Source: Brevundimonas bacteroides DSM 4726 | GTDB lineage: Bacteria; Pseudomonadota; Alphaproteobacteria; Caulobacterales; Caulobacteraceae | Assembly: GCF_000701445.1 (NCBI RefSeq) | Contig: NZ_JNIX01000007.1 | Span: forward strand, 417,501 to 481,500 | Length of the DNA stretch: 64,000 bases | Direction: 5' to 3' | Part shown: positions 27,007 to 35,657 of the stretch, piece by piece | Layout: each line of letters opens with the position of its first letter | How positions within the stretch are numbered: the first letter of the stretch is position 1 | The notes under the pieces: model-generated | The model's input: only the letters and a program-made list of their open reading frames with translations | Told to the model about the DNA's origin: nothing | Database searches by the model: none | Position numbers and translations under genes: made by a program

Positions 27007-28116
27007 ATGGGTGTGAGTGCAGGTCGGGTTTCGCTGTGGGCCGCGTCGCTGGCCGCCGTCCTGACGCTGGCCGCCTGCGGGCGCGACGCCGAACCGGACG
27101 CTCCCGCCGAACCGACAGGTTCAAGCCCGACGACGACGTCGACCGCTGCCGTCGAAAGTCTGACTCTTCAGGCCATCCAGCGGCGCGGGCGACTGAACTG
27201 CGGTGTGCATGAGGGGCTCGTGGGTTTCGCCTACACTGACAACCGCGGGCAGTGGCGCGGCTTCGACGCCGACTTCTGCCGGGGTCTGGCGGCCGCCATC
27301 TTCGGCGATCCGGAGGCTGTGCGCTTCGTGCCCCTGACGGCGGAGAACCGTTTCCAGGCCTTGCAGGACGGTCGCATCGACGTTCTGTGGCGGAACACCT
27401 CGTGGACGATGGAGCGCGACACGGGCGGTCAGCTGAGCTTCGCCGGGATCAACTACTACGACGGCCAGGGCTTCCTGGTGCGCCGGTCGCTGGACCTGGC
27501 CAGCGCGGCGGAGCTCAACGGTGCGCGCGTCTGCGTCCAGTCGGGCTCGACCAGCGCGCTCAACGCCGAGGACTATTTCCGCAGTCGGGGCATCGAATAC
27601 GAAGCCGTCGTCCTGCCGAGCGAGGAGGCCGCCCGTCAGGCCTATGGCCGAGAGGACTGCGACGCCTTCTCCGCCGACATCTCCGCCCTGGCGGCGGCGC
27701 GCACGACCCTTTCCGATCCGGCCCGGCACGTCCTGCTGCCCGAGGTCATCTCCAAGGAACCACTCGGCCCGGTCACGCGGCGCGGCGACGAGCAATGGAC
27801 GGCCGTCGTCCGCTGGACCCTGAACGCCCTGATCCTGGCCGAGGAATACGGCGTCACCCGCGCCAACGTCGACGAACAGGCCGAAGGGGCCCGCGACCCG
27901 CGTGTTCGCCGCCTGCTGGGTGTCGAAGGCGAGTTCGGACGGCGGCTGGGCCTGCCCGCCACCTGGGCGGCCGATGCGGTGGGTGCCGTCGGGAACTACG
28001 GCGAGATCTTCGAGCGAAATCTGGGGGCGCAATCGCCTCTCGACCTCGCGCGCGGTCTGAATGCACAATGGAACGCTCGACCGGGCGGCCTGATCTATGG
28101 CCTGCCGGTCCGCTGA
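27007..28116 (+). CDS. Amino acid ABC transporter substrate-binding lipoprotein (orphan)
   Basis: A 369-residue periplasmic binding protein of the AapJ/BztA general L-amino acid class. The signal ends in the lipobox L-T-L-A-A-C-G, so the mature protein is probably lipid-anchored at Cys. A Thr/Ser/Pro-rich linker follows, then I-Q-R-R-G-R-L-N-C-G-V-H-E-G-L-V-G-F, G-F-D-A-D-F-C-R-G-L-A-A-A-I-F-G and L-W-R-N-T-S-W-T-M. These are family hallmarks. No permease or ATPase gene is nearby. Instead a DAACS symporter follows 48 bases later in the same direction. Confidence 0.88.
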   Translation: MGVSAGRVSLWAASLAAVLTLAACGRDAEPDAPAEPTGSSPTTTSTAAVESLTLQAIQRRGRLNCGVHEGLVGFAYTDNRGQWRGFDADFCRGLAAAIFGDPEAVRFVPLTAENRFQALQDGRIDVLWRNTSWTMERDTGGQLSFAGINYYDGQGFLVRRSLDLASAAELNGARVCVQSGSTSALNAEDYFRSRGIEYEAVVLPSEEAARQAYGREDCDAFSADISALAAARTTLSDPARHVLLPEVISKEPLGPVTRRGDEQWTAVVRWTLNALILAEEYGVTRANVDEQAEGARDPRVRRLLGVEGEFGRRLGLPATWAADAVGAVGNYGEIFERNLGAQSPLDLARGLNAQWNARPGGLIYGLPVR

Positions 28117-28164
28117 CCACAACGAGCCGACCCGCCAGTCGCGGGTGGCGCCTTCGGGGGACGA

Positions 28165-29490
28165 ATGGATACGACGACACGCGGCGGGATCCCGCTTCAC
28201 TGGCTGATGCTGCTGGGCTTCGTGGTCGGGCTGGGGGCGGGGCTCTACGTCAACCAGTTCGTCGGGCCGGAGACGGCCTGGGTCCAGTGGCTGACCGAAA
28301 ACGTGACGGGACCGGCGGGACAGATCTTCCTGCGGCTGCTGTTCATGCTGGTCATCCCGCTGCTGTTTTCCGCGCTGGTCGTCGGCGTGGCCGAGATGGG
28401 CGATCTCAAGTCGCTGGGCCGCGCCGGCTTCAAGACCCTGGCCCTGACCGTCGTCGTGTCGGCGATCGCGGTTGTCATCGGCCTGGGGCTGGTGAACTAT
28501 TTCCGCCCCGGGGACGGGGTCGATCCGGCGCTGGCCCAGCGCCTGCTGGCGGAGGGCGCAGAGGGCGCGGCGGGCATCGTCGAGAATGCGCCCGAGAGCG
28601 TGCAGTTCGGCCAGTTCTTCCTCGACCTGATCCCCTCCAACGTCTTCACGGCGGCGGCCGAGAACCAGATCCTGCCGATCATGATCTTCGCCCTGCTGTT
28701 CGGCATCGGCCTGGTTATGGCCAAGGGGCCGAACGTCGATCAGCTGAAGGTGACCATCGAGGGCATCCTCGAGGTGACGATGAAGCTGATCAACATGGTC
28801 ATCAAGCTGGCCCCCCTCGCCATCGCCTGCCTGATGTTCAACCTCGCGGCCCTGTTCGGCTGGGATCTGCTGGTGCGGCTCGCGGCCTTCGTCGGCGTGG
28901 CCGTGGGGGCCATGGCGATCCACATGTTCCTGGTCTATCCGCTGGTCGTGCTGATCGGCGCGGGCAAGAACCCGCTGTGGTTCTTCAAGGGCGTGCAGCG
29001 GCCCATGCTCGTCGCCTTCACCACCGCCTCGTCCAACGCGACCCTGCCGGTGTCACTGAAAGCGGCCGAGGAGGAGCTGAAGCTTCCCCGCAAGATCTCC
29101 CGCTTCGTCCTGACGGTCGGCGCGACCGCCAACCAGAACGGCACGGCCTTGTTCGAGGGGGTGACGGTCCTGTTCCTCGCCCAATTCTTCGGCATCGAGC
29201 TGTCGATCACCCAGCAGGTCGTGGTGATGCTGGTCTGCATCCTGGGCGGCGTCGGCACGGCCGGCGTGCCGGCGGGCTCGCTGCCCGTCATCGCCATGAT
29301 CCTGGTCATGGTGGGCATTCCGCCGGAGGGGATCGGCCTGATCCTCGGCGTCGACCGGTTCCTGGACATGTGCCGCACGGTGTTGAACGTCACGGGTGAC
29401 CTGGTGCTGGCCACCGTCGTCTCGCGCGGAGAGAAGGACGAGCCAGTTCCTCCGGCCGCGCCTCAGCCGACCGTGGCGACCGTCGCCTGA
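28165..29490 (+). CDS. Dicarboxylate/amino acid:cation symporter (DAACS)
   Basis: Inner-membrane glutamate/aspartate or C4-dicarboxylate symporter of the GltP/DctA/GltPh fold, 441 residues. About eight helices and two re-entrant hairpins are suggested. HP1 contains T-T-A-S-S-N-A-T-L-P (serine-rich), TM7 has the N-Q-N-G-T-A (NMDGT-equivalent) motif, and HP2 is G-T-A-G-V-P-A-G-S. TM8 carries D-R-F-L-D-M-C-R-T-V-L-N-V. N-Q-N-G-T instead of N-M-D-G-T may change cation or substrate preference. It follows the orphan binding lipoprotein gene by 48 bases. Confidence 0.92.
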   Translation: MDTTTRGGIPLHWLMLLGFVVGLGAGLYVNQFVGPETAWVQWLTENVTGPAGQIFLRLLFMLVIPLLFSALVVGVAEMGDLKSLGRAGFKTLALTVVVSAIAVVIGLGLVNYFRPGDGVDPALAQRLLAEGAEGAAGIVENAPESVQFGQFFLDLIPSNVFTAAAENQILPIMIFALLFGIGLVMAKGPNVDQLKVTIEGILEVTMKLINMVIKLAPLAIACLMFNLAALFGWDLLVRLAAFVGVAVGAMAIHMFLVYPLVVLIGAGKNPLWFFKGVQRPMLVAFTTASSNATLPVSLKAAEEELKLPRKISRFVLTVGATANQNGTALFEGVTVLFLAQFFGIELSITQQVVVMLVCILGGVGTAGVPAGSLPVIAMILVMVGIPPEGIGLILGVDRFLDMCRTVLNVTGDLVLATVVSRGEKDEPVPPAAPQPTVATVA

Positions 29491-29494
29491 TCCT

Positions 29495-30328
29495 TCAGGG
29501 GCCGGTGACGACGGGGGTGTCCGCGCGGCTGCCCCACTCGGCCCAGGCGCCGTCGTAGAGGGCGCTGTCCTGACCCAGCTCGGCGAGGGCCAGCGTCAGG
29601 ACGGCCGCCGTCACGCCCGAGCCGCAGCTGGTGACGATGGGCCGGTCGAAGGTCACGCCGGCCTGGCTGAAGCGATCGCGCAGAGCGTCAGCGGGCAGCA
29701 GGCGGCCATCGTCGTCCAGCACCGACTTGAACGGAACGTTCAGGGCTCCCGGCATGTGTCCCGAGCGCAGACCCGGACGGGGCTCGGCGGCCTCTCCGGA
29801 GAAGCGTGCAGCGGGACGGGCGTCGAGGATCTGGGCGTCGCCGGTCAGGGCGGCGAGCACGGTCGGCATATCGGCCACCGCGCCGCGACGCCGGCCGGGC
29901 GTGAAGACGGCGGGCGTCGGCGGCTCTGCCGGCCCCGAGGCCAGCGGCCGCCCTTCGGCGCGCCATTTCGGCAGGCCGCCGTTCAGCACGCGGACGTCCT
30001 CGGCCCCCATCAGACGGAAGGTCCACCAGACCCGGGCAGCGGAGAACAGGCCCTGACTGTCGTAGACGACGATCCGGTCGCTCGCGGCGATGCCCAGCGC
30101 GCCTGCGGCCTGCGCGAAGGCTGCGGCGTCCGGCAGCATGTGCGGCAGGTCTGTCGTGTGGTCAGAGACAGCGTCGAGATCGAAGAAGACCGCGCCCGGG
30201 ATCCGCGCCTGCTCGAACTCGACGCGGGCGTCGCGCCCGTCGAGGTGCCAGCTGGCGTCGACGATCTTCAGGTTCGGCGCGTTCAGTTGGGCCGCCAGGT
30301 CGTCGGTCGAGATCAGAAAGGATGCCAT
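29495..30328 (-). CDS. sseA: Sulfurtransferase, 3-mercaptopyruvate type (rhodanese)
   Basis: Two-domain rhodanese of 277 residues that transfers sulfur from 3-mercaptopyruvate or thiosulfate to a thiol acceptor. The N-terminal inactive domain starts I-V-D-A-S-W-H-L and has G-A-V-F-F-D-L-D. The C-terminal domain has the persulfide cysteine in T-S-C-G-S-G-V-T, the loop C-G-S-G-V-T being of the mercaptopyruvate sulfurtransferase kind. D-A-R-P-A-A-R-F closes the pattern. ATG 30328 is the family start. The start codon shares a CATG with the divergent photolyase. Confidence 0.9.
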   Translation of the reverse strand: MASFLISTDDLAAQLNAPNLKIVDASWHLDGRDARVEFEQARIPGAVFFDLDAVSDHTTDLPHMLPDAAAFAQAAGALGIAASDRIVVYDSQGLFSAARVWWTFRLMGAEDVRVLNGGLPKWRAEGRPLASGPAEPPTPAVFTPGRRRGAVADMPTVLAALTGDAQILDARPAARFSGEAAEPRPGLRSGHMPGALNVPFKSVLDDDGRLLPADALRDRFSQAGVTFDRPIVTSCGSGVTAAVLTLALAELGQDSALYDGAWAEWGSRADTPVVTGP

Positions 30329-31883
30329 GCCCCAGCCTAGCACGACCGGCGGCACGCTGAGACTGGTTCTGGGCGACCAGCTTTCCGACAGCCTGTCCGC
30401 GCTCGACGATCTGGACCCGGCGCGCGACGTGGTCCTGATGGCCGAGGTGCGCGACGAGGCGACCTATGTCCGCCACCACAAGCAGAAGATCGCCCTGATT
30501 TTCGCCGCCATGCGCAGCTTCGCCTTGCGGCTGGAGGGGCGCGGCGTGACCGTGCGCTACGTCCGCATCGACGATCCGGCCAATACCCATTCCATCGTGG
30601 GCGAGCTGCACCGCGCCCTGGACGACCAGCCGTTCGCGGCCGTGGCGATCACCGAGTGCGGCGAGTGGCGGCTGGCCGAGGCTCTGGCCGCCTTCGCCGG
30701 GGTGGCTGGCGTTCCGGTCGATATCCGGCAGGACACGCGCTTCATCTGTTCGCACGACCGCTTCCGGCGTTGGGCCTCGGGCAAGAGCCAGCTGCGGATG
30801 GAGTTCTTCTATCGCGAGATGCGCAAGGACACCGGCATCCTGTTGGACGACGGCCAGCCGGTCGGGGGTCAGTGGAACTACGACGCCGAGAACCGCAAGA
30901 AGCTGGCGAAGGGCACGCGGCCGCCGGGTCGTCTGCGCATCACGCCCGACGCGGTCGCGCAGGACGCCATCTCCGACGTGGCGCGGCTGTTTCCCGACCA
31001 CTTCGGCGATCTGGACGGGTTCGGTTGGCCCACTACGGCGGAGCAGGCGGAAGAGGTGCTGGCGGATTTCCTGGCCAACGTCCTGCCGGGCTTCGGCGAC
31101 TGGCAGGACGCCATGGCGAACGGCGAGCCGTGGATGTGGCACAGCCTGATCTCGACCTCGATCAACCTGGGCCTGCTCGACCCATTGGACGTCTGTCGCC
31201 GGGCCGAGGCCGAATACCGCGCCGGGCGCGCGCCGCTGAACGCGGTCGAGGGCTTCATCCGCCAGATCCTAGGTTGGCGAGAGTTCGTGCGAGGCATCTA
31301 CTGGCTCAAGATGCCGGAGTATCGGGAGCGCAACTTCCTCGACGCCGACCGGACCCTGCCGTGGTTCTTCTGGTCCGGCAAGACCGACATGGCCTGCGTC
31401 GCCGACACGGTCGCCACGACGAAGCGCAACGCCTACGCCCACCACATCCAGCGGCTGATGGTGACCGGCAACCTCGCCATGCTGTTGGGCGTGCATCCCG
31501 ACGAGGTCGATGACTGGTATCTGGTCGTCTACGCCGACGCCTATGAGTGGGTGGAGATGCCCAACACCCGGGGCATGGCGACCTTCGCCGACGGCGGCAT
31601 CGTGGGCTCCAAGCCCTATGCGGCGTCAGGCGCCTACATCGACCGGATGAGCGACTACTGCGCCGGCTGTCGCTACGACGTAAAGGCCAAGGCGGGGGAG
31701 GGGGCCTGTCCCTTCAATCGCCTCTACTGGGGCTTTCTGGAGCGGAACCGCGCGCGGCTACGGGACAATGTCCGGCTGGCCATGCCCTATCGAACGCTGG
31801 AGAACTTCGGGCCGGAGAAGCGCAAGGCTCTGCTGGCCGAGGCGGATGCGACGCGCGAAGCGCTGGGCGCCGTCAGGCGATGA
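30327..31883 (+). CDS. FeS-BCP cryptochrome/photolyase (PhrB/CryB-type)
   Basis: Flavoprotein of the iron-sulfur bacterial cryptochrome/photolyase branch, 518 residues, which repairs (6-4) photoproducts with FAD and a ribolumazine antenna. The start L-R-L-V-L-G-D-Q-L-S is diagnostic. Four cysteines at 357, 445, 448 and 461 match, with a constant offset of seven, the cluster ligands reported for Agrobacterium PhrB (350, 438, 441, 454). Near the end are Y-C-A-G-C-R-Y-D-V and C-P-F-N-R-L-Y-W. ATG 30327 shares CATG with the divergent rhodanese gene. The gene end overlaps the convergent DUF465 gene by 11 bases. Confidence 0.93.
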   Translation: MPQPSTTGGTLRLVLGDQLSDSLSALDDLDPARDVVLMAEVRDEATYVRHHKQKIALIFAAMRSFALRLEGRGVTVRYVRIDDPANTHSIVGELHRALDDQPFAAVAITECGEWRLAEALAAFAGVAGVPVDIRQDTRFICSHDRFRRWASGKSQLRMEFFYREMRKDTGILLDDGQPVGGQWNYDAENRKKLAKGTRPPGRLRITPDAVAQDAISDVARLFPDHFGDLDGFGWPTTAEQAEEVLADFLANVLPGFGDWQDAMANGEPWMWHSLISTSINLGLLDPLDVCRRAEAEYRAGRAPLNAVEGFIRQILGWREFVRGIYWLKMPEYRERNFLDADRTLPWFFWSGKTDMACVADTVATTKRNAYAHHIQRLMVTGNLAMLLGVHPDEVDDWYLVVYADAYEWVEMPNTRGMATFADGGIVGSKPYAASGAYIDRMSDYCAGCRYDVKAKAGEGACPFNRLYWGFLERNRARLRDNVRLAMPYRTLENFGPEKRKALLAEADATREALGAVRR

Positions 31884-32097
31884 TATCGGGCAGGATGCGG
31901 CTTTCGAGCTTCACGATCTCGTCGCGCAGGTTCAGCTTCTTCCGCTTGAGCCGCGCGATCAGCAGTTGATCCGGGATCGGCATGTGCGACAGGGCCTCGA
32001 TCGAGGCGTCCAGGTCGGCGTGCTCCTGGCGCAGCAGCTTGACCTGCGCGCGCAGTTCCAGCTCTTCCTCGGTCAGAAAAGGCGTGTCGTCGTTCAT
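31873..32097 (-). CDS. DUF465 (YdcH/SlyX-like) small coiled-coil protein
   Basis: A 74-residue acidic protein with the DUF465 pattern: a first helix L-R-Q-E-H-A-D-L-D-A-S-I-E-A-L, then a turn with P-I-P-D-Q. The second helix is L-K-R-K-K-L-N-L-R-D-E-I. Such proteins form an antiparallel helical hairpin; their role is unknown. It overlaps the photolyase 3' end by 11 bases convergently. A second member lies at 33356-33529. Confidence 0.85.
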   Translation of the reverse strand: MNDDTPFLTEEELELRAQVKLLRQEHADLDASIEALSHMPIPDQLLIARLKRKKLNLRDEIVKLESRILPDIIA

Positions 32098-32136
32098 TGT
32101 GGGCCCTGCGAAGGCGGGCTTATACTCCAGCCGCTC

Positions 32137-32604
32137 TCACGCCGGAAGGCGTTCGGCGAGGGCGGCCAGGGAGGGGCGCGGCACGACGCGGGTCCAGACG
32201 CGGGCGACGGCCACGAGGGCGTCCAGTGTCGCCGTCGGCGGGCCACCGCTCTCAGGAACCAGCGCCTCCAGATGAGCCATCAGAGCGCGTTCGGCGGCCA
32301 GTTCGACGGCCTTGATCTGATCTCGCAGAGCCTCCCGGCCCGCGTCTCCGATGTCCGGAATCGGACCCTTCAAGGTGCGCCGAATGGCTCTCAAAGGCCC
32401 CACCACCGCGCCGTCCCAGGCCCGCGCCGCGTCGCAGGCGGCTTCAATGGCTTCCTCGTCCAGCGCCCGCCCCGTCGCCGCCGTCCACGCCGCCCATAGC
32501 AGCAGCGGCACGTTCTGGCCGTGGGTATCCTGTAGCGTCAGACAGGCCTCTGACACGCCCGGCCGGCGATAGGCGGCCAGCGCCCAGTCCCAGAAGCCGC
32601 TCAT
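32137..32604 (-). CDS. TIGR02444-family hypothetical protein
   Basis: A 155-residue all-helical protein beginning F-W-D-W-A-L-A-A-Y and L-Q-D-T-H-G-Q-N-V-P-L-L-L-W-A-A-W. This is the signature I associate with the TIGR02444 family of unknown function. The start ATG 32604 overlaps the stop of ubiX by four bases, so the gene is translationally coupled to the flavin prenyltransferase. Catalytic motifs are not visible. Confidence 0.8.
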   Translation of the reverse strand: MSGFWDWALAAYRRPGVSEACLTLQDTHGQNVPLLLWAAWTAATGRALDEEAIEAACDAARAWDGAVVGPLRAIRRTLKGPIPDIGDAGREALRDQIKAVELAAERALMAHLEALVPESGGPPTATLDALVAVARVWTRVVPRPSLAALAERLPA

Positions 32605-33215
32605 TCCGCGACCGCCGGACCCTTCAGCCCCTCCCAACGCCGCACGGAGCGCCAATCCAGTCCGAACAGGTCCAGCGCCCGCCCGACCGACTGGTCCACC
32701 ATCTCCGCGATCGACCCCGGCCGCGCGTAGAAGGCCGGCAGGGGCGGGGCGATGGTCGCGCCCATCTCGGCCAGAGCCGTCATGGTGCGCAGGTGTCCCA
32801 GGTGGAACGGCGTCTCGCGCACCATCAGCACCAGAGGTCGGCGCTCCTTCAGCACGACGTCGGCGGCGCGGGTCAGCAGGGTGGAGGTCACGCCGGTGGC
32901 GATCTCGCTCATGGTCCGCACGGAGCAGGGGGCCACGATCATCCCCAGCGTCCGGAACGAACCCGAGGCGATCGTCGCCCCGACGTCATTGAGCCGGTGA
33001 ACCACGCTGGCCTTTGCCGTGAGATCATCCGGAGAGAGTTCAGTCTCCTGCGACAAAGTGAGCAGCGCGGCACGAGTGATGACTAGGTGGCTCTCGACCC
33101 CCAGTTCGTTCAGCGCATCCAGCACGCGAGCACCGTAAACCACGCCCGACGCGCCGGAAATGCCGACGACAAGGCGTCGCGGGGACGGTGCGGCTCCGTT
33201 CACAACTTGGTCCAT
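32601..33215 (-). CDS. ubiX: Flavin prenyltransferase UbiX
   Basis: Attaches dimethylallyl phosphate to FMN, producing the prenylated cofactor of UbiD decarboxylases needed for ubiquinone. The 204-residue flavodoxin-like protein has G-I-S-G-A-S-G-V-V-Y-G near residue 18, A-P-C-S-V-R-T-M-S-E-I-A-T-G, and K-E-R-R-P-L-V-L-M-V-R-E-T-P. The later H-L-R-T-M segment completes the active-site set. ubiD is not in this window. A four-base overlap couples it to the TIGR02444 gene. Another likely ubiquinone gene, coq4, lies about 0.7 kb away. Confidence 0.95.
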   Translation of the reverse strand: MDQVVNGAAPSPRRLVVGISGASGVVYGARVLDALNELGVESHLVITRAALLTLSQETELSPDDLTAKASVVHRLNDVGATIASGSFRTLGMIVAPCSVRTMSEIATGVTSTLLTRAADVVLKERRPLVLMVRETPFHLGHLRTMTALAEMGATIAPPLPAFYARPGSIAEMVDQSVGRALDLFGLDWRSVRRWEGLKGPAVAE

Positions 33216-33355
33216 TTTCGAGGGGAGGCTGCTGATGAGGAAAGTCTGGGTCCGGATGTTTGGATAACAACGTCTTGCGTCACCGAAACGTGATTCCCCA
33301 AGTCGTCAATCCGGGCGCTCACTACCCTCGTCCCTTAGACATGGAGGCGCAAGCC

Positions 33356-33529
33356 ATGACCATAGAAGCTCGTATCCGCGAATTGGGAAACCGTCACCGC
33401 ATGCTGGATGAGACCATTCAGCGCGAGTTCGGCCGACCCTCCGTGGATGAGTTGCAGGTCAGGGAGCTGAAGCGACAAAAGCTCCGGCTCAAGGAGGAGA
33501 TCACCAGTCTGGAGGCGCGGGCCGGATAG
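33356..33529 (+). CDS. YdcH/DUF465 family small protein
   Basis: A 57-residue DUF465 protein with R-I-R-E-L-G-N-R-H-R-M-L-D followed by L-K-R-Q-K-L-R-L-K-E-E-I. The ATG at 33356 is chosen because GGAGG, ten bases upstream, serves it and lies within the codons of the alternative ATG 33341. A stem-loop terminator follows 27 bases after the stop. The 140-base gap to divergent ubiX holds its promoter, but no clear box is visible. Confidence 0.85.
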   Translation: MTIEARIRELGNRHRMLDETIQREFGRPSVDELQVRELKRQKLRLKEEITSLEARAG

Positions 33530-33555
33530 GTCTTCGCTTCCGAAAAGCACACCTA

Positions 33556-33584
33556 CGGCCCCGGAGCGATCCGGGGCCGTTTTT
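33556..33584 (+). terminator. Rho-independent terminator after ydcH-like gene
   Basis: A 10-bp stem CGGCCCCGGA/TCCGGGGCCG with loop GCGA is followed by TTTTT. It lies between the DUF465 gene and the convergent ribbon-helix-helix gene. Confidence 0.92.
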
Positions 33585-33592
33585 CGTGGGCG

Positions 33593-33817
33593 TCAGTGAT
33601 GGCTGCGCGGCATGGGCTGCGCCGCATGCGACAGCGCCAGCAGCCGACACGCCGAGGCCAGAGACCGCCGCCCCCGCGTCTCGTCGATCCAGGCCAGCAG
33701 ACCCGCCTGGCTGAGACCGCGCTCGGCCGCCACCCGGTCCAGCACCGCCCAGAACTCGGGCTCGAGCGCGACCGAGGTGGCGTGGCCGGCCAGGACGACA
33801 GAGCGCTTCTTGAGCAA
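33593..33817 (-). CDS. Ribbon-helix-helix domain protein
   Basis: A 74-residue protein beginning M-L-K-K-R-S-V-V-L-A-G-H-A-T-S-V-A-L-E-P-E-F-W, a basic beta-strand then helix. It continues A-A-E-R-G-L-S-Q-A-G-L-L-A-W-I-D. This matches the ribbon-helix-helix (RHH_4-like) group of small dimeric DNA-binding proteins common in alphaproteobacteria. It has no toxin partner next to it, so an antitoxin role is not supported. It is convergent with the ydcH-like gene. Confidence 0.75.
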   Translation of the reverse strand: MLKKRSVVLAGHATSVALEPEFWAVLDRVAAERGLSQAGLLAWIDETRGRRSLASACRLLALSHAAQPMPRSHH

Positions 33818-33891
33818 GATCGAACTCCGATGACCGCTTGGCGTGGACGTGGGTTGCGATAGACTATCGGCCTCTCAGCCGGATGTAACCG

Positions 33892-34653
33892 ATGACGATG
33901 GACGCCGCCGTCTATCCCGACGATTTCCAGCCGATCGCGCCCCAGCGGCTGCGGCCGCTCACGGCGCTGAAGGCCTTCAACCGCCTGATCCGCGACAAGG
34001 AAGACACCGCCCAGGTGTTCGAGATCATGCGCGCCCTGACGGGAGACTCCGGCGCGCGAGGCTACAACCGCATGCTCCGCACCGTCGAGGGCGGACGTCA
34101 GGCCTTTCTGCGCCAGGAGCTGGCGCAACGGCTGGACGACCACGCCTGGCTCTCCCGGTTCGAGCCGGGCACCGTTGGCGGCGAGTACCGGGCGTTCCGC
34201 GAGGCGCGAGGCTTCACCGCTGACGGCCTGGCCGAGACCGCGCGCGAGGTGGCGCCCGAGATCGACGCGCCCCACCCGGTTGTTTGGTACTCCCGCCGCC
34301 TGCGCGACATCCACGACATCTGGCACGTCCTGACCGGCTACGGCACCGATGCCCTCGGCGAGGCCTGCGTGGTCAGCTTCTCCTATGGCCAGACGCGCAA
34401 TCTCGGCTTCGCCTTCATCGGCTGGGGCGCGGCCCGCGAGATCCGGCGCGAGAACCGCTCCATCCCCGCGCGGCGCGCGGTCTGGCAGGCGTGGCAGAAT
34501 GGCCGCGCCGCCCAATGGCTGCCGGCGCTCGATTACGAGGCCCTGTTCGCCGAACCGTTGGAGACGGCGCGGGCGCGGCTGGGAATCCGGCCGCCGACGA
34601 TCTACGCCGCCGTGCCCGAGGCGGATAAGGCGGCTCTGAAACTCCGCGCCTGA
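33892..34653 (+). CDS. coq4: Coq4-family ubiquinone biosynthesis protein
   Basis: A 253-residue Coq4 homologue. Eukaryotic COQ4 has been proposed to act on a C1 position of the quinone head group. Diagnostic is the metal-binding type motif R-D-I-H-D-I-W-H-V-L-T-G-Y-G followed at the usual distance by a glutamate in L-G-E-A. The N-terminal region includes L-R-P-L-T-A-L-K-A-F-N-R-L-I. Two ATGs lie close together (33892 and 33898); the first is used. It is a stand-alone gene, close to ubiX. Confidence 0.88.
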   Translation: MTMDAAVYPDDFQPIAPQRLRPLTALKAFNRLIRDKEDTAQVFEIMRALTGDSGARGYNRMLRTVEGGRQAFLRQELAQRLDDHAWLSRFEPGTVGGEYRAFREARGFTADGLAETAREVAPEIDAPHPVVWYSRRLRDIHDIWHVLTGYGTDALGEACVVSFSYGQTRNLGFAFIGWGAAREIRRENRSIPARRAVWQAWQNGRAAQWLPALDYEALFAEPLETARARLGIRPPTIYAAVPEADKAALKLRA

Positions 34654-34742
34654 TTTTTGTCGGCAACCAGGGTTGGCGCGATTGCAACGTGCCAAGGATC
34701 GGCGCAAGCGGGGTCGTCTGTTCTCCTCCCCGTGGTCGTTCC

Positions 34743-35657
34743 GTGTCGCTTCCGTCATTCGTAAGACCGTCCGCAGGGACGCTCGCCGTCGCGGGCGTGA
34801 TCGTCTGCGCCGTCATCTGGGGCACGACCTGGTACGCCATCACCTGGCAACTGGGCAGCGTCGATCCCGCCGCATCCCTGACCTGGCGGTTCGGCCTCGC
34901 GGCGCTTCTGATCTTCGCCGGATGCGCCGTAACGAGCCGGTCCTTGGCCCTGACCCGCGCTCAACACCTCGCGGCGGTGGGGCAGGGGGCGTTTGTCTTC
35001 GCGGTCAGCTACTCCTTCACCTACGCGGCGGAGGAGAACGTCACCTCGGCCATCGTCGCCGTCGTTTTCGCCAGCCTGGCCTTTCTGAACCTGGTGCTGT
35101 TTCGCCTCGTCGTCGGCCAGAAGGCGCATCGCGCGGCCTGGATCGGGGCGACGCTCGGCATCGTCGGTGTCGCCGTTCTCTCGGGCGGAGAAGCCCTGGG
35201 CGACGGGCTGGATCGGCAGGCCCTGATCGGTATCGGCCTGGCGCTGCTCGCGGTGCTCAGCTCCGCCGTCGGCAACTATTTCTCCTGGCGCGGCCAGCAG
35301 GCGGGCTCGGCCATCCTGCCCCAGACCGCCTGGGCCATGGCCTACGGCACGGCCATGCTGGCCCTGTTCGGCCTGGCCACCGGCGCGCACTTCACCATCG
35401 ACCCCAGCCCCGGCTATGTCATCTCGCTGCTGTATCTGGCGGTGTTCGGCTCGGTCATCGCCTTCGTCACCTATTTCGCCGTGGCCAAGGCGCGGGGCTA
35501 TGCTCTGGCCAGCTACATCTCGGCCCTCACTCCGCCCATCGCCATGCTGGTCTCGGCCGTGTTCGAGGACGCCCGCTTTGGCTGGGCGGCGGCGGTCGGC
35601 CTGGCGCTCGTGCTGGCAGGGCAGGTGCTCCTGACGCGCGCCCCTCGGGCGGACTAG
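34743..35657 (+). CDS. DMT-superfamily EamA transporter
   Basis: A 304-residue inner-membrane protein with about ten hydrophobic helices in two EamA repeats. The first repeat has V-I-W-G-T-T-W-Y and the second starts G-I-G-L-A-L-L-A-V-L-S-S-A-V-G-N. Such carriers export metabolites or amino acids; the substrate is unknown. GTG 34743 is the preferred start. An in-frame GTG at 34689 would add 18 residues that do not look like protein. The gene overlaps the next convergent gene by four bases. Confidence 0.85.
   Translation: MSLPSFVRPSAGTLAVAGVIVCAVIWGTTWYAITWQLGSVDPAASLTWRFGLAALLIFAGCAVTSRSLALTRAQHLAAVGQGAFVFAVSYSFTYAAEENVTSAIVAVVFASLAFLNLVLFRLVVGQKAHRAAWIGATLGIVGVAVLSGGEALGDGLDRQALIGIGLALLAVLSSAVGNYFSWRGQQAGSAILPQTAWAMAYGTAMLALFGLATGAHFTIDPSPGYVISLLYLAVFGSVIAFVTYFAVAKARGYALASYISALTPPIAMLVSAVFEDARFGWAAAVGLALVLAGQVLLTRAPRAD

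Noticed and set aside
33593-33817. Ribbon-helix-helix gene as an antitoxin
   Set aside because: No adjacent toxin-like gene, and the family is common as a solitary gene in alphaproteobacteria.
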